64,000 bases of DNA from Roseofilum reptotaenium CS-1145 (GCF_028330985.1 NZ_JAQMUE010000088.1:124001-188000), one strand, 5' to 3'. Shown: positions 1 to 9,233, counted from the first letter of the stretch. Notes: generated from the letters alone by a model not told the origin. Made by a program: numbers and translations.

Positions 1-693
1 GCAGCCAGACGGAATAACAATAGGACGACTCGATAAACTTAACGGACAAATGGGAGTCACAGTCATGGCCTCCATTCCTTCATGAATGATCGGCCCATTG
101 GCAGAGAGATTGTAACACGTTGAACCCGTGGGAGTGGAGACCAATAAACCATCCCCTTGATATTGATCGACGACTTCCCCATCGATCTCAATCTCTAGCT
201 TCGAGGTAATCATGCGGTCATGGGAAGCCGGTTTAATGCAGATTTCATTCAACGCCAAAAAGCGATCGCTCACCGGAGGGATAAACCGCTGATTGCCTTC
301 ATAAACTGCTGCTTGGAGCATCATACGTCGTTGTATGGCGTAGCGATCGCCTTGCAACCGTTCCCAAACCCGTTGCGTATCATAAAAATTATCTGCCGAC
401 TCCGTTAAAAAACCTAAATTTCCCCCAATATTCACCGCTAAAATCGGGATACCTTCGGCTGCCAACTGTCGAGTGGCTGCCAGTGCCGTGCCATCTCCCC
501 CCAAAACCACTGCCAGATCAATGGGTTCAGTCGCTGAAGCCAAAAATACAGGATATGGATTATCTTTAGCCCCCGATGGCCCCATCAGCACTCGACAACC
601 CAAAGCATCCAACTCTTTCGCGCATCGTTCTGCCCATTTACGACTATCCGGGTCTCCTGCTTTATGGGAAATAATGACCTGTTTGAGTTCCAC
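1..693 (-). CDS. nadK: NAD kinase, 3' end outside the window
   Basis: Phosphorylates NAD to NADP in the cytosol. Reading leftwards from 693, the protein begins VELKQVIISHKAGD and contains the diagnostic GGDGT motif (VVLGGDGTALAATR), then NIGGNLGF and the TPTGST segment that forms part of the NAD site. The frame is still open at base 1, so the C-terminus is cut off by the window edge. The GTG start at 693 is fixed by an in-frame TGA two codons upstream. Cyanobacteria usually carry two NAD kinase paralogues, and which one this is cannot be told from the fragment. Confidence 0.93.
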   Translation of the reverse strand, partial: MELKQVIISHKAGDPDSRKWAERCAKELDALGCRVLMGPSGAKDNPYPVFLASATEPIDLAVVLGGDGTALAATRQLAAEGIPILAVNIGGNLGFLTESADNFYDTQRVWERLQGDRYAIQRRMMLQAAVYEGNQRFIPPVSDRFLALNEICIKPASHDRMITSKLEIEIDGEVVDQYQGDGLLVSTPTGSTCYNLSANGPIIHEGMEAMTVTPICPLSLSSRPIVIPSGC

Positions 694-708
694 GATTCAA
701 TGAATAAT

Positions 709-871
709 TAACCTGAGTTCGGGATAAGCGATCGCTAGAAAATAATGAATACGAGCATCGGGTACGCTGACTTGTGAGAAATTATCAGCCTGATCCCTTC
801 TCATAACTACCAGCTTAGAAGAACGGTTCTGCTATGTCGATGACTTTTGTCAAATATTTGAACCGGCTTAA
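709..871 (+). pseudogene. decayed 5' fragment of an IS982-like transposase gene
   Basis: In the otherwise gene-free interval between nadK and ndhN, one frame reads SLEERFCYVDDFCQIFEPA and then stops at 869-871. This is the characteristic N-terminus of a transposase family I believe to be IS982-like. The codon where the start would be expected (803-805) is ATA, and nothing of the rest of the gene follows. The sequence from 709 (TAACCTGAGTTCGGGATAAG) resembles the segment at 16624, which lies upstream of a second copy of the same fragment. The family name is from memory; the decay is seen directly. Confidence 0.6.
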
Positions 872-998
872 TTAACCATAGTAATTGAATCTCCTTCGAC
901 TAGCATTGATTGCTCCCAGACTTGAGTCCATCGCCCCACAGTAAAAATGCCTCACTCACGTTAAAATAAACCTGAATTACATCAGGTCAGGTAAGAGA

Positions 999-1466
999 AT
1001 GGCACTAATTATCACAGGTAAGAAGCTAATTCGAGACTTAGAGAGCGAAGGCGCACTGGGCATGTATGTCCCCCTAGAAGGAGGAGAGGAAGGACGCTAT
1101 ATCCGCCGCGTCCGTGCAGCCGGTTATACACTACTGTCCCTAGACGCAAGAGGTTTAGGAGATTTATCCGCTTATTTAACTGGAGTGCATGGGGTACGTC
1201 CTCCCCACCTCGGTAAAAAGAGCAGTGGTAAAAAAGCCGCCGTCGGTGATGTCTACTTTATTCCGCCCATTATTCAAACCCAACTCGCTCAACTGCCTGC
1301 CAAGTCAAAGGGGCTACTGTTGTGGATTATCGAAGGTCATATCCTATCGTCAGAAGAACTCGGTTATCTAGCGGCGTTGCCTAGTCTAGAACCTAAGGTA
1401 AAACTGATTGTGGAATTAGGAGGCGATCGCGATGTTCGCTGGCTTCCTCTAAAACAAGCCCTCTAG
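999..1466 (+). CDS. ndhN: NAD(P)H-quinone oxidoreductase subunit N
   Basis: Subunit of the hydrophilic, oxygenic-photosynthesis-specific arm of the thylakoid NDH-1 complex, which takes electrons from ferredoxin to plastoquinone in respiration and cyclic electron flow. The 155-residue product has the family's features: N-terminal MALIITGKKLIRDLE, EGRYIRRVRAAGYTLLSLDARGLGDL split by the GLGDLSAYLT segment, and the HGVRPPHLGKK motif near residue 65. It is full length for the family. The ATG lies just after a purine-rich AGGTAAGAG ribosome site. It appears monocistronic, with a 68-bp gap to the vWA gene. Confidence 0.96.
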   Translation: MALIITGKKLIRDLESEGALGMYVPLEGGEEGRYIRRVRAAGYTLLSLDARGLGDLSAYLTGVHGVRPPHLGKKSSGKKAAVGDVYFIPPIIQTQLAQLPAKSKGLLLWIIEGHILSSEELGYLAALPSLEPKVKLIVELGGDRDVRWLPLKQAL

Positions 1467-1534
1467 AAAAAACGGTTTACCCATTACCCATTATCTACCC
1501 GCGCCAAGCGCTATCTATCAAGGAGATCATATCT

Positions 1535-2158
1535 ATGGCAGAAGAGATTCTAAAAAACCGCGACTATACTCTAATTATCGACAAAAGTAATAGTATGTCG
1601 CTGCAAGATCAACCGGGAGGTAAAAGTCGGTGGCAAGCGGCCCAAGAATCTACATTTAAGGTAGCCCAATTCTGTGAAAAACTCGATCCAGATGGAATTA
1701 CCGTTTATTTGTTTTCCGCTAACTTCCGCCGCTATGATAACGTCACGGCTAGTAAGGTAGAACAAGTTTTCCAAGAAAATACTCCCTCTGGAGTCACTAA
1801 GTTCGATCAAGTGCTTGAACATGCCCTCAATAATTATTTTGAGCGTAAAGCGGCTGGTCAAGCGAAAGAAAACGGAGAAACGTTTTTAGTGATTACCGAT
1901 GGTATTGAAGGAGAAGAAGAAAAGAAAGGTGCCATTGCCTTAATTCGAGATGCCTCAAGCAAAATTGACCGCGATGAAGAGTTAGCTATTTCTTTTATCC
2001 AAGTAGGCAAAGATCCCAAAGTAACCGAGTTTCTTAAGGCTTTAGATGACCGGATGGTTGAAGTCGGTGCGAAATTCGACATTGTGGATACTGTTATCAT
2101 GGAGGAAATGGAGTCCATGACCCTGACAGATGTATTGATGAATGCTATCTATGATTAG
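1535..2158 (+). CDS. von Willebrand factor type A domain protein
   Basis: The 207-residue protein is essentially one vWA fold. It starts NRDYTLIIDKSNSMS, where D-K-S-N-S is the DxSxS part of the metal-ion-dependent adhesion site; the conserved Thr is probably in SGVTKFD, and FLVITDGIEG supplies the TDG acidic motif. No signal peptide or membrane segment is visible, so it is probably a cytosolic metal-dependent binding protein. A strong AAGGAGAT ribosome site precedes the ATG. The next gene (Slr1339-like) follows on the same strand after 56 bp and may be co-transcribed. The partner is unknown. Confidence 0.88.
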   Translation: MAEEILKNRDYTLIIDKSNSMSLQDQPGGKSRWQAAQESTFKVAQFCEKLDPDGITVYLFSANFRRYDNVTASKVEQVFQENTPSGVTKFDQVLEHALNNYFERKAAGQAKENGETFLVITDGIEGEEEKKGAIALIRDASSKIDRDEELAISFIQVGKDPKVTEFLKALDDRMVEVGAKFDIVDTVIMEEMESMTLTDVLMNAIYD

Positions 2159-2214
2159 GGTTAGAGATTAGGGGATCATTGATCTCCTAGTGTATTGGGG
2201 AGGTTAGGTAGACA

Positions 2215-2958
2215 ATGAGTTCTATTGATGATTTCTTGAATGAGTTGAAGGTTCAACATCAGCAGAAACAGCCCGGAGATCGCCAGCCTCCCCCTCTCGA
2301 TCGCTTTCCTCAGCAGAACCAAGAGAATGAACCAATGGATGATTTGCTCTCTGATATTAAGTCTGGGTTTGTACATGGGAATGATGTAGAGGGAGAGGAA
2401 GTTGGGTTAGATGAGCTTCGCCAACGGTATCAGCAAGGAAAAAAAGCAGCTACTGCGGAGTCTCAAACTTCAGAATCGGATTTAGACGAGATTCGCCAAC
2501 GATATCAACCTGAAAAAAAAGCGCCTACTGCGGACTCTGAACCTTCGGAATTAAATTTAGAACAGATTCGACAACGTTATACGGTGCAAAAACAACAGGG
2601 TTCTGAACACTCGAGTGGTAAAGGACAAGATTTAGAGCAGGTACGTTTAAGGGCGATGCAAATGCGATCGCAACTCGAAGCGCTAAAAGCATCTGCGGCT
2701 CAGACAGATGATGTACTCGATAATATGCGCGATCGCTATATCCAAAATCGTGCCATTGAACGCCAAAAACGAGAAGCGGCTCAACAGGAAGAAAAAAAAC
2801 GCCGCCAGCAACGAGAAGCTCTCAAACCTCGTGCCAGGGAATGGTTGGCACGGCTCGATACCTACTCTGATGAGGGCTTTTGGTTTGATAGCTTTGCTCA
2901 AGGATATAGCGATCGCCTAGAAGCTGCTCTGGACTATCTACAAGCTCTGGAAGAATAG
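2215..2958 (+). CDS. Slr1339-family (salt-stress-associated) coiled-coil protein
   Basis: A 247-residue charged, Gln/Glu-rich protein with no signal peptide or membrane segment. Its middle holds three spaced copies of a short unit of the type (L/D)(D/E)xIRQRY at about residues 62-72, 92-101 and 118-125, followed by a fourth degenerate copy (LDNMRDRY) near 163. A basic coiled-coil stretch follows (RQKREAAQQEEKKRRQQRE), then a C-terminal block WLARLDTYSDEGFWFDSFA. The C-terminal block and repeats match my recollection of the cyanobacterial Slr1339 family, named for salt induction in Synechocystis. The molecular function is unknown. Confidence 0.6.
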   Translation: MSSIDDFLNELKVQHQQKQPGDRQPPPLDRFPQQNQENEPMDDLLSDIKSGFVHGNDVEGEEVGLDELRQRYQQGKKAATAESQTSESDLDEIRQRYQPEKKAPTADSEPSELNLEQIRQRYTVQKQQGSEHSSGKGQDLEQVRLRAMQMRSQLEALKASAAQTDDVLDNMRDRYIQNRAIERQKREAAQQEEKKRRQQREALKPRAREWLARLDTYSDEGFWFDSFAQGYSDRLEAALDYLQALEE

Positions 2959-3010
2959 GGATAGGGAGATAGGGGGTTTTAATCCGATGATTAAAATTAA
3001 ATCTCATTAG

Positions 3011-3099
3011 AGATTATTTGTACTACACAATATTTCTGTTATACTACAAATAATCTCACCTTAACTCTAGATCTCAATTTCAAGCAATTGAGATCTAGA
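3011..3099. repeat. two consecutive inverted repeats upstream of ldpA
   Basis: First inverted repeat: arms 3011-3022 (AGATTATTTGTA) and 3045-3056, 12 of 12 matching around a 22-base spacer. Second: arms 3066-3079 (TCTAGATCTCAATT) and 3086-3099, 14 of 14 matching around a 6-base loop. The second is followed by a short T-rich stretch and only 11 bp separate it from the GTG at 3111. It could terminate transcription from the upstream gene or form a leader structure for ldpA. Confidence 0.75.
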
Positions 3100-3110
3100 C
3101 TTTATCTATT

Positions 3111-4304
3111 GTGATTGTACACTTCCCCATTTTGGCCACAAGGCCTTATCTTAAAAGGGTGACTCAACTGTACCCTGCCCTAAACTCGATCGGGGATCGC
3201 CGCTGGTTCAAGCTTATCTGCGGGGCCAGTTACCAACATATCCCTGCTATTCGTAACCTAACGTTGGCTTACACCCTCGCGGGAGCCGACTGTATTGATG
3301 TGGCGGCCGATCCGGCCATTGTCGCCGTAGTTCAAGAGGCCATCTTTGCCGCCCGTAAACTCAAAACCGAAACCTGGCAACGCCAACTCGGTCAACCGGG
3401 CAAAACCCACGATCCCCTAATCATGGCTAGCCTGAACGACGGAGAAGATCCCCATTTTCGCAAAGCCGAATTTGACCCATCGTCATGTCCCCCAGACTGT
3501 CCCCGCCCCTGCGAAGCCGTCTGTCCTGCGCAAGCAATCCAACTGGCCATTCATCCAGAAATTGGTGTGATTGACCAACGTTGCTATGGTTGCGGCCGGT
3601 GTATCCCCATTTGTCCCCACAACCGAATTGTGACTCGCTCTTACATTTCCATGCCTCAAACCCTTGTTCCTCAACTTGTCGAGGCAGGGATTGATGCCTT
3701 AGAAATTCATACCCAGACCTCCCATTATACAGACTTCAAGCGTCTTTGGCAAGCGATCGCACCGCACACGGCATCCCTGCGGTTAATCGCCATTAGCTGT
3801 CCAGACGGCGATCGCCTCATCGACTATCTATGGTCTCTCCATGAACTCGTGCAACCCCTGCCCTGTCCTGTAATCTGGCAACTGGATGGTCGTCCCATGA
3901 GTGGGGATATCAGCTCCGGAACCACCCACCGTACCATCAAACTCGCCCAAAAAGTTATGGAATCCGGATTTCCAGGAGCCTTACAACTGGCAGGAGGAAC
4001 GAACGACTATACCGTTCCCAAGCTCAAAAGCCTAGGACTCTTGGGAACCCCAGAGACAAACAAGCTTGGATCGACCTCATACCCATTGACCGATCTAAAA
4101 TCCCCCATTATAGGTGTTGCCTATGGTAGTTATGCTCGTGTCCTACTCTCTCCCATTTTGGAACCCTTGGAGCCATCGGAAACCCAAACCGAATCTTTCC
4201 AGGGATTGGCCTATCCCCATATAGAAGACCATCCTGACCTTCTCTGGGCTGGGGTCAAGTTAGCCCATACCCTAATCTCTCAACTCAAACCCCCGCCCCC
4301 CTAA
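3111..4304 (+). CDS. ldpA: LdpA, iron-sulfur protein of circadian clock input
   Basis: LdpA was described in Synechococcus as a redox-sensitive Fe-S protein adjusting clock period to light. This 397-residue protein has the conserved start WFKLICGASYQ near residue 32, AGADCIDVAADPAIV, a cysteine cluster CPPDCPRPCEAVCP at about 125-138 and a second cluster CYGCGRCIPICPHN at about 154-167, giving two ferredoxin-like [4Fe-4S] sites, then the family C-terminal domain. The start is uncertain: GTG 3111 has no clear ribosome site and lies next to a strong hairpin, while in-frame GTG 3159 would give an N-terminus closer to other members. The clock kinase sasA is about 55 kb away at 59255; no kai gene is present. 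Confidence 0.9.
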   Translation: MIVHFPILATRPYLKRVTQLYPALNSIGDRRWFKLICGASYQHIPAIRNLTLAYTLAGADCIDVAADPAIVAVVQEAIFAARKLKTETWQRQLGQPGKTHDPLIMASLNDGEDPHFRKAEFDPSSCPPDCPRPCEAVCPAQAIQLAIHPEIGVIDQRCYGCGRCIPICPHNRIVTRSYISMPQTLVPQLVEAGIDALEIHTQTSHYTDFKRLWQAIAPHTASLRLIAISCPDGDRLIDYLWSLHELVQPLPCPVIWQLDGRPMSGDISSGTTHRTIKLAQKVMESGFPGALQLAGGTNDYTVPKLKSLGLLGTPETNKLGSTSYPLTDLKSPIIGVAYGSYARVLLSPILEPLEPSETQTESFQGLAYPHIEDHPDLLWAGVKLAHTLISQLKPPPP

Positions 4305-4337
4305 GCCAATCCTATTCCCCTATTAAATATCGATTTT

Positions 4338-6212
4338 ATGAACGCTTTTGAACTGCCTCGGATACCTGAATCCTCCAACACTCAAATGCCCAAACAACCC
4401 TCGATGGATATGGCCGACGACTTAAAGCAATTGCTCGACATTTTACCGGTGACCATCCGCCACAATTTAGACAACCATACCAACTGCGGTCAACTGATTG
4501 AAGTTGTCCTGGATTTAGGTCGTCTCCCAGAGGCTCGATTTCCCAAACAAGCGGCTGAGTATATTACCGAAACTCCCGTAAGCCGAGAAGATATTCAATA
4601 CTGTTTAGATCGAGTCGGTCACTTTGGTGGCGATAACCGGGCGGGTATCGAACAAACCCTGCATCGGATCAGTGCCATTCGCAACCGTACCGGAGACATT
4701 ATTGGCTTGACCTTACGGGTGGGTCGAGCCGTCTTTGGCACGATTGGTATGATTCGGGATTTAGTCGAGCGTGGACAATCGATTCTAATGCTGGGTCGTC
4801 CCGGTGTGGGCAAAACTACGGCGCTGCGGGAAATTGCCAGGGTATTGGCCGATGAACTTGATAAGCGCGTCGTGATTATTGACACCTCTAATGAAATTGC
4901 GGGTGATGGAGATATTCCCCATCCTGCCATCGGTCGCGCTCGACGGATGCAAGTGGCTCGTCCAGAACTTCAGCATCAAGTGATGATTGAAGCCGTGGAA
5001 AACCACATGCCCGAAGTGATTGTGATTGATGAAATCGGCACGGAACTAGAGGCCTTAGCCGCTCGGACGATCGCCGAACGGGGAGTCATGTTAGTGGGAA
5101 CCGCTCACGGGAATCAACTGGAAAACCTGATTAAAAACCCGACTCTTTCCGATTTAGTCGGTGGCATTCAAGCCGTTACCCTAGGCGATGATGAAGCTCG
5201 GCGACGGGGGTCACAAAAAACAGTTTTAGAGCGCAAGTCCCCCCCTACGTTCGAGATTGCCATTGAAATGCAAGAGCGTCAACGGTGGATTGTCCACGAA
5301 CAAGTTGATGACATGATCGATGGTTTATTGCGCGGCCGACAACCGACTCCCCAAGTGCGTACCGTCAATGAGCAAGGGGAAGTGGTGATTAGCCATGAAA
5401 CCACAGAAAATGGGTTAGCCATTCAACGGCCTACAGGTCGCCGTTCTGGTCATCATGGCCAATCTAATCATCTCACTCCAGTGCCTTTATCTAATAGTGC
5501 GGTAGGAGAGACTCAAGGGTGGTCAAAGGCTCAGGGGGTCAAGGGTTGGCGCAGTCAGGGTCATATGTTCCCGGTCTCCAATGATTCTAAATATGCTTCT
5601 TTTCCGCAAGCGGTTTCCCCAGAGCAAGAGTCGTTTCATCAGATGTTGGAAGATTCCTTTAGTCGCACTGGAGAACAAGAGCGACCTACCGGGCCTAATG
5701 GAGAGGATTGGCCGTTGCATATCTACCCCTATGGGATTAGTCGCCATCAATTGGAGCAGGTGATTCGCACGTTGAATATACCGGTATTGCTGACCAAGGA
5801 TATTGATGGTGCGGATGCGGTGTTGGCGTTGCGATCGCATCTGAAAAACCAAGGGAAACTCAAACAAATGGCCAGATCCCGCCATCTACCGGTACATACG
5901 CTCAAGTCGAACACGGTTCCCCAGATGATTCGCACCCTGCAACGACTGCTGGATCTCGATACCTCCCATGTCAATGAGGCGATCGACTTAAATCTCTTTG
6001 CCCACAGTGGTGCAGAAGATGAGTTAGAAGCTCTCGAAGAAGCACGCTTGGCTGTAGAACAGATTGTGATTCCCAAGGGACAACCGGTAGAACTGCTGCC
6101 CCGCTCTGGAAAAGTTCGCAAGATGCAACATGAGCTAGTGGAGCATTATCGGCTCAAATCCGATAGTTTCGGTGAAGAACCCAATCGCCGTCTACGGATT
6201 TATCCGGCTTGA
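4338..6212 (+). CDS. ycf45: Ycf45-type AAA ATPase with C-terminal R3H domain
   Basis: A 624-residue ATPase related to SpoIIIAA-type and plastid Ycf45 proteins. Walker A is GRPGVGKTTALRE at about residues 154-166, Walker B is VIVIDEIGTE at about 227-236, and TAHG follows at about 256. A variable linker with low-complexity sequence (about 340-450) leads to a C-terminal nucleic-acid-binding part whose last 50 residues (IPKGQPVELLPRSGKVRKMQ) form an R3H single-strand nucleic-acid domain. Its cellular role is not established. It follows ldpA by 33 bp and may share a transcript; a large inverted repeat lies downstream. Confidence 0.85.
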   Translation: MNAFELPRIPESSNTQMPKQPSMDMADDLKQLLDILPVTIRHNLDNHTNCGQLIEVVLDLGRLPEARFPKQAAEYITETPVSREDIQYCLDRVGHFGGDNRAGIEQTLHRISAIRNRTGDIIGLTLRVGRAVFGTIGMIRDLVERGQSILMLGRPGVGKTTALREIARVLADELDKRVVIIDTSNEIAGDGDIPHPAIGRARRMQVARPELQHQVMIEAVENHMPEVIVIDEIGTELEALAARTIAERGVMLVGTAHGNQLENLIKNPTLSDLVGGIQAVTLGDDEARRRGSQKTVLERKSPPTFEIAIEMQERQRWIVHEQVDDMIDGLLRGRQPTPQVRTVNEQGEVVISHETTENGLAIQRPTGRRSGHHGQSNHLTPVPLSNSAVGETQGWSKAQGVKGWRSQGHMFPVSNDSKYASFPQAVSPEQESFHQMLEDSFSRTGEQERPTGPNGEDWPLHIYPYGISRHQLEQVIRTLNIPVLLTKDIDGADAVLALRSHLKNQGKLKQMARSRHLPVHTLKSNTVPQMIRTLQRLLDLDTSHVNEAIDLNLFAHSGAEDELEALEEARLAVEQIVIPKGQPVELLPRSGKVRKMQHELVEHYRLKSDSFGEEPNRRLRIYPA

Positions 6213-6213
6213 G

Positions 6214-6333
6214 GCTTACAGTGCTTTACTTGCGTTATGGAAGGCAGGGTTGAATGTTCAAAACCTTGTACACAAGTAGGGGCAAAAAAATTTTTTTCCC
6301 TACTGCCTATTGCCTAGCGCTTCACGCTATAAG
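6214..6333. repeat. dispersed intergenic repeat B, copy 1
   Basis: It begins with TTACAGTGCTTTACTTGCG and runs through GGGTTGAATGTT to TTGCCTAGCGCTTCACGCTA. The order and wording match the repeats at 11188-11281 and 19708-19797, with a shortened relative at 16911-17006. This copy contains an internal A-run/T-run segment absent from the others. It sits immediately downstream of the ycf45-type gene. Confidence 0.7.
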
Positions 6334-6380
6334 TCAGACAGGAGTAAGATCTCAAAACTCAACCTTACTCCTGCTTGACT
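6332..6380. repeat. large inverted repeat between ycf45 and tRNA-Ser
   Basis: Arms 6332-6348 (AGTCAGACAGGAGTAAG) and 6364-6380 match at 15 of 17 positions around a 15-base loop. The right arm contains CTGCTTGACTGA, which also occurs at the end of the transposase fragment near 16842. It may be a terminator for the upstream gene or the end of a small non-autonomous element. Confidence 0.6.
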
Positions 6381-6448
6381 GATTAAAGCAACTGATGATA
6401 TAGTTGTAAACCGGTAGGTAAATCACCTATTTCCCATCAGTTTCACCT

Positions 6449-6535
6449 GGAGAGGTGGCCGAGTGGTTGAAGGCGCGACACTGGAAATGTCGTTTAGTGG
6501 AAACGCTAACGAGGGTTCGAATCCCTCTCTCTCCG
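6449..6535 (+). tRNA. tRNA-Ser (GGA)
   Basis: Acceptor GGAGAGG pairs with TCTCTCC allowing one G-U. The D arm contains GTGGCCGAGTGG, the anticodon stem is CGACA/TGTCG with loop CTGGAAA giving anticodon GGA, there is a long class II variable arm as expected for tRNA-Ser, and the T arm is GAGGG-TTCGAAT-CCCTC. No encoded CCA. It reads UCC/UCU serine codons. Confidence 0.96.
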
Positions 6536-7086
6536 TATTAAATAAAACTTACCCAAACTAGAGTCTCGCTTTCGTGAGCGCGATCGCTCAACGGTTATTT
6601 ACACATATTTCAAACAAAGTTTTTTTACTATAGTCAATTCAAATAACAGTGAGACATTTTTGTAGGGGCGAAAAATTTTTCGCCCCTACAAATACCGTTA
6701 TATACCGTTATTGTAGACTCTCTTAGAGTGTCTCAGTGTTAATTAAATCAACTATATCACCCTAAGCCTTTCTACGCTTCGCTGAACGACGGGGTTTCAG
6801 ACCCAAAATTTTCGATGATTTTTGTGAAAATCATGATATGGTTAGTGTTTGGGGTTTAAATCCTCCAGGGCGCGTTAGCCCCTGATCTTGGCCAGTCTGT
6901 CATCAAGTCCCGCTTAGGACTGCCAGAACTGGCTGAAAGGAAGTGGTGTAAAGGTCGTAAAAATCAAGACAGGTTCGCTAGACTGGAGATTAACGTCAGG
7001 GTAAAGAAAGAGAAACCCATGCTCAATAACATGGGAAGAACTCAATCCTCACCCCATCACTCAATCAGAAGGGAGATCCAAACACT
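6536..7086. other. gene-free interval upstream of secE, with repeat A copy
   Basis: Between tRNA-Ser and secE there is no convincing coding frame. At 6661-6690 lies a perfect 30-bp palindrome whose half is TGTAGGGGCGAAAAA, the best-conserved copy of repeat A in the window. The remainder should hold the promoter and leader of the secE operon; I could not single out a reliable promoter. I looked for the tRNA-Trp gene that often precedes secE in cyanobacteria and did not find one. Confidence 0.7.
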
Positions 7087-7314
7087 GTGGCCAAAAAAGA
7101 AACCGCACAAGTACCAGAAAAAACAGACAATCCCGTAGAGGTTACCCAGAAATTTCTGCAAGGAACGCAAGACGAACTGCAAAAAGTTGTTTGGCCTTCT
7201 CGCCAACAACTAATCAGTGAGTCTGTTGCTGTAATGTCCATGGTTGGATTATTTGCCTTCCTGATCTTTGCAGTCGATAAACTATTTATTTGGACAGCCA
7301 GTCAGGTATTTTGA
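7087..7314 (+). CDS. secE: preprotein translocase subunit SecE
   Basis: Small SecYEG component in the cytoplasmic and thylakoid membranes. The 75-residue protein has the short cyanobacterial form: a charged N-terminus, the conserved amphipathic segment FLQGTQDELQKVVWPSRQQL and one transmembrane helix (about residues 47-68, VAVMSMVGLFAFLIFAVD). The GTG start follows AAGGGAGATCC. The stop is separated from nusG by two bases, consistent with the usual secE-nusG coupling. Confidence 0.96.
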   Translation: MAKKETAQVPEKTDNPVEVTQKFLQGTQDELQKVVWPSRQQLISESVAVMSMVGLFAFLIFAVDKLFIWTASQVF

Positions 7315-7316
7315 TC

Positions 7317-7949
7317 ATGGTATCAGAGGAGTCTTTCGAGTCTAACCCCAGAGAAACAGACCTCCAGGAAACCGACAACAAACCGGCTGAAAAACCCAGA
7401 TGGTATGCTGTACAGGTTGCTTCCGGTTGTGAAAAGCGGGTTAAAAATAACCTCGAACAACGTAAGCAAACTCTCAACGTAGCTAACCGCATTCTGGAAG
7501 TTAAAATTCCGGAAAAATCAACGGTTCAATTCCGTAAGGGAGGAAAATCTCAACAGACGGTAGAAAAAGTCCTTCCTGGGTACGTCTTGATCCATATGGT
7601 TCTGGACGATGAAACTTGGCCTGTAGTCAAAAACACCCCCAATGTGATTAACTTTGTAGGGGCAGAACAAAAACGTCGCTACGGTCGAGGACGGGGGCAT
7701 GTTAAACCCCTTCCCCTGAGTCCAACAGAAGTCGAGCGTATGTTCAAACAGACCCAGGAAGATAAAACAGTGGTCAAAATTGATATGGCCCCTGGTGACA
7801 AAATCCTGGTTTTATCTGGGCCATTTAAAGATTTTGAAGGAGAAGTGATTGAGGTGAGTCCGGAACGGAGCAAACTCAAAGCCCTCCTTTCTATTTTTGG
7901 TCGAGATACCCCAGTTGAACTAGAGTTCAATCAAGTGGAAAAACAATAA
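7317..7949 (+). CDS. nusG: transcription termination/antitermination factor NusG
   Basis: Elongation factor that binds RNA polymerase through its NGN domain. The 210-residue product has the NGN segment WYAVQVASGCEKRVKNNLEQ, a PGYVLIHM block, and a C-terminal KOW motif (PGDKILVLSGPFKDFEGEV) at about 155-175. I chose ATG 7317, two bases after the secE stop, over an in-frame TTG at 7290 that would overlap secE. It is part of the secE-to-rplL cluster. Confidence 0.96.
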   Translation: MVSEESFESNPRETDLQETDNKPAEKPRWYAVQVASGCEKRVKNNLEQRKQTLNVANRILEVKIPEKSTVQFRKGGKSQQTVEKVLPGYVLIHMVLDDETWPVVKNTPNVINFVGAEQKRRYGRGRGHVKPLPLSPTEVERMFKQTQEDKTVVKIDMAPGDKILVLSGPFKDFEGEVIEVSPERSKLKALLSIFGRDTPVELEFNQVEKQ

Positions 7950-7971
7950 AGTCAATTTAGGATGATTGCCA

Positions 7972-8397
7972 ATGGCTAAAAAAGTTGTTGCTCTGATTAA
8001 ATTAGCTTTACCTGCGGGTAAAGCTAACCCTGCACCTCCGGTTGGTCCCGCACTGGGTCAACATGGGGTGAATATCATGATGTTCTGCAAAGAATATAAT
8101 GCGAAAACGGCCGATCAACCTGGAATGGTGATTCCCGTTGAAATCTCTGTTTATGAAGACCGCAGTTTTACCTTTGTTCTCAAAACCCCTCCTGCTTCGG
8201 TGCTAATTAAAAAAGCGGCCAAAATTGAGAGAGGTTCTGCCGAACCCAACAAACAAAAAGTAGGAAGCATTACCCGCGCCCAACTGCAAGAAATTGCCCA
8301 AACCAAAATGCCTGATTTGAATGCTAATGATATCGAGGCAGCTATGAATATTGTGGCCGGAACTGCCCGAAATATGGGAGTCAAAGTGGTGGACTAG
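7972..8397 (+). CDS. rplK: 50S ribosomal protein L11
   Basis: Binds the GTPase-associated region of 23S rRNA. The 141-residue length is standard, with the family signatures [20 protein letters not shown] near the N-terminus and the C-terminal rRNA-binding part ending [15 protein letters not shown] 7972 (MAKKVV) was preferred to an in-frame TTG two codons earlier. A short inverted repeat (AGAAGAA/TTCTTCT) lies directly after the stop. Confidence 0.97.
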   Translation: MAKKVVALIKLALPAGKANPAPPVGPALGQHGVNIMMFCKEYNAKTADQPGMVIPVEISVYEDRSFTFVLKTPPASVLIKKAAKIERGSAEPNKQKVGSITRAQLQEIAQTKMPDLNANDIEAAMNIVAGTARNMGVKVVD

Positions 8398-8516
8398 AAG
8401 AAGTTTTCTTCTTGTGCTATCATAATAAAATTGTCTACTCTTAAGACAACTGTAATTGAACTAAAGCGGGGGAGAAGTCAAACCTTCGTTACCCACCCCA
8501 GGAGATCCAAAAAAAC

Positions 8517-9233
8517 ATGCCTACAAAGCGATCGCGTAGACTGCAGGAGCTGTACAAAAAAGTAGAAGAGCGGCCCTATGAACCCTTAGAGGCTATCCAG
8601 TTACTCAAAGAGACAGCCACAGCCAAATTCCCAGAATCGGCAGAAGCCCACATTCGCCTAGGAATTGATCCCAAATATACTGACCAGCAATTAAGAACGA
8701 CTGTAGTTTTACCTAAAGGAACAGGGCAAACGGTTCGAGTCGCTGTTATTGCTAGAGGGGAAAAAGTCTCAGAAGCCTCCAGTGCTGGAGCAGATGTCTT
8801 TGGTTCGGAAGAACTGATTGATGAGATCCAAAAAGGACGTATGGACTTCGATCGCCTCATTGCCACTCCAGACATGATGCCTAAAGTGGCAAAACTCGGT
8901 CGTTTACTGGGGCCCCGTGGATTGATGCCTTCACCGAAAGCGGGAACAGTAACCTTGGATGTGGCTCAAGCCATTTCTGAAGTCAAAGCGGGTAAACTCG
9001 AATTCCGGGCAGACCGTACCGGGATCGTCCATATCCTATTTGGTAAAGCCGCGTTTAGTGCGGAAGATCTCTTGGAAAACCTCAAAGCCATCCAGGAAAC
9101 GATCGATCGCAACAAACCGTCTGGTGCTAAAGGCCGATACTGGCGCACCGTTTATGTTTGTGCCACTATGGGTCCGCCCATTGAGGTCGATACTTCCCTC
9201 TTACGAGACCTCAAAGTTGGTGAAGCTGCCTAA
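8517..9233 (+). CDS. rplA: 50S ribosomal protein L1
   Basis: The L1 stalk protein of the large subunit. The 238-residue product carries the signature block [20 protein letters not shown] at about residues 125-144 and the C-terminal [16 protein letters not shown]. The ATG follows CCAGGAGATCC. The gene sits 119 bp after rplK, a gap holding a small inverted repeat (TTGTCT/AGACAA) of unknown role. Confidence 0.97.
   Translation: MPTKRSRRLQELYKKVEERPYEPLEAIQLLKETATAKFPESAEAHIRLGIDPKYTDQQLRTTVVLPKGTGQTVRVAVIARGEKVSEASSAGADVFGSEELIDEIQKGRMDFDRLIATPDMMPKVAKLGRLLGPRGLMPSPKAGTVTLDVAQAISEVKAGKLEFRADRTGIVHILFGKAAFSAEDLLENLKAIQETIDRNKPSGAKGRYWRTVYVCATMGPPIEVDTSLLRDLKVGEAA

Noticed and set aside
6536-7086. 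tRNA-Trp gene before secE
   Set aside because: No cloverleaf with a CCA anticodon could be drawn in this interval.
7290-7316. Upstream TTG start for nusG
   Set aside because: It would overlap secE, and ATG 7317 fits the usual secE-nusG spacing.
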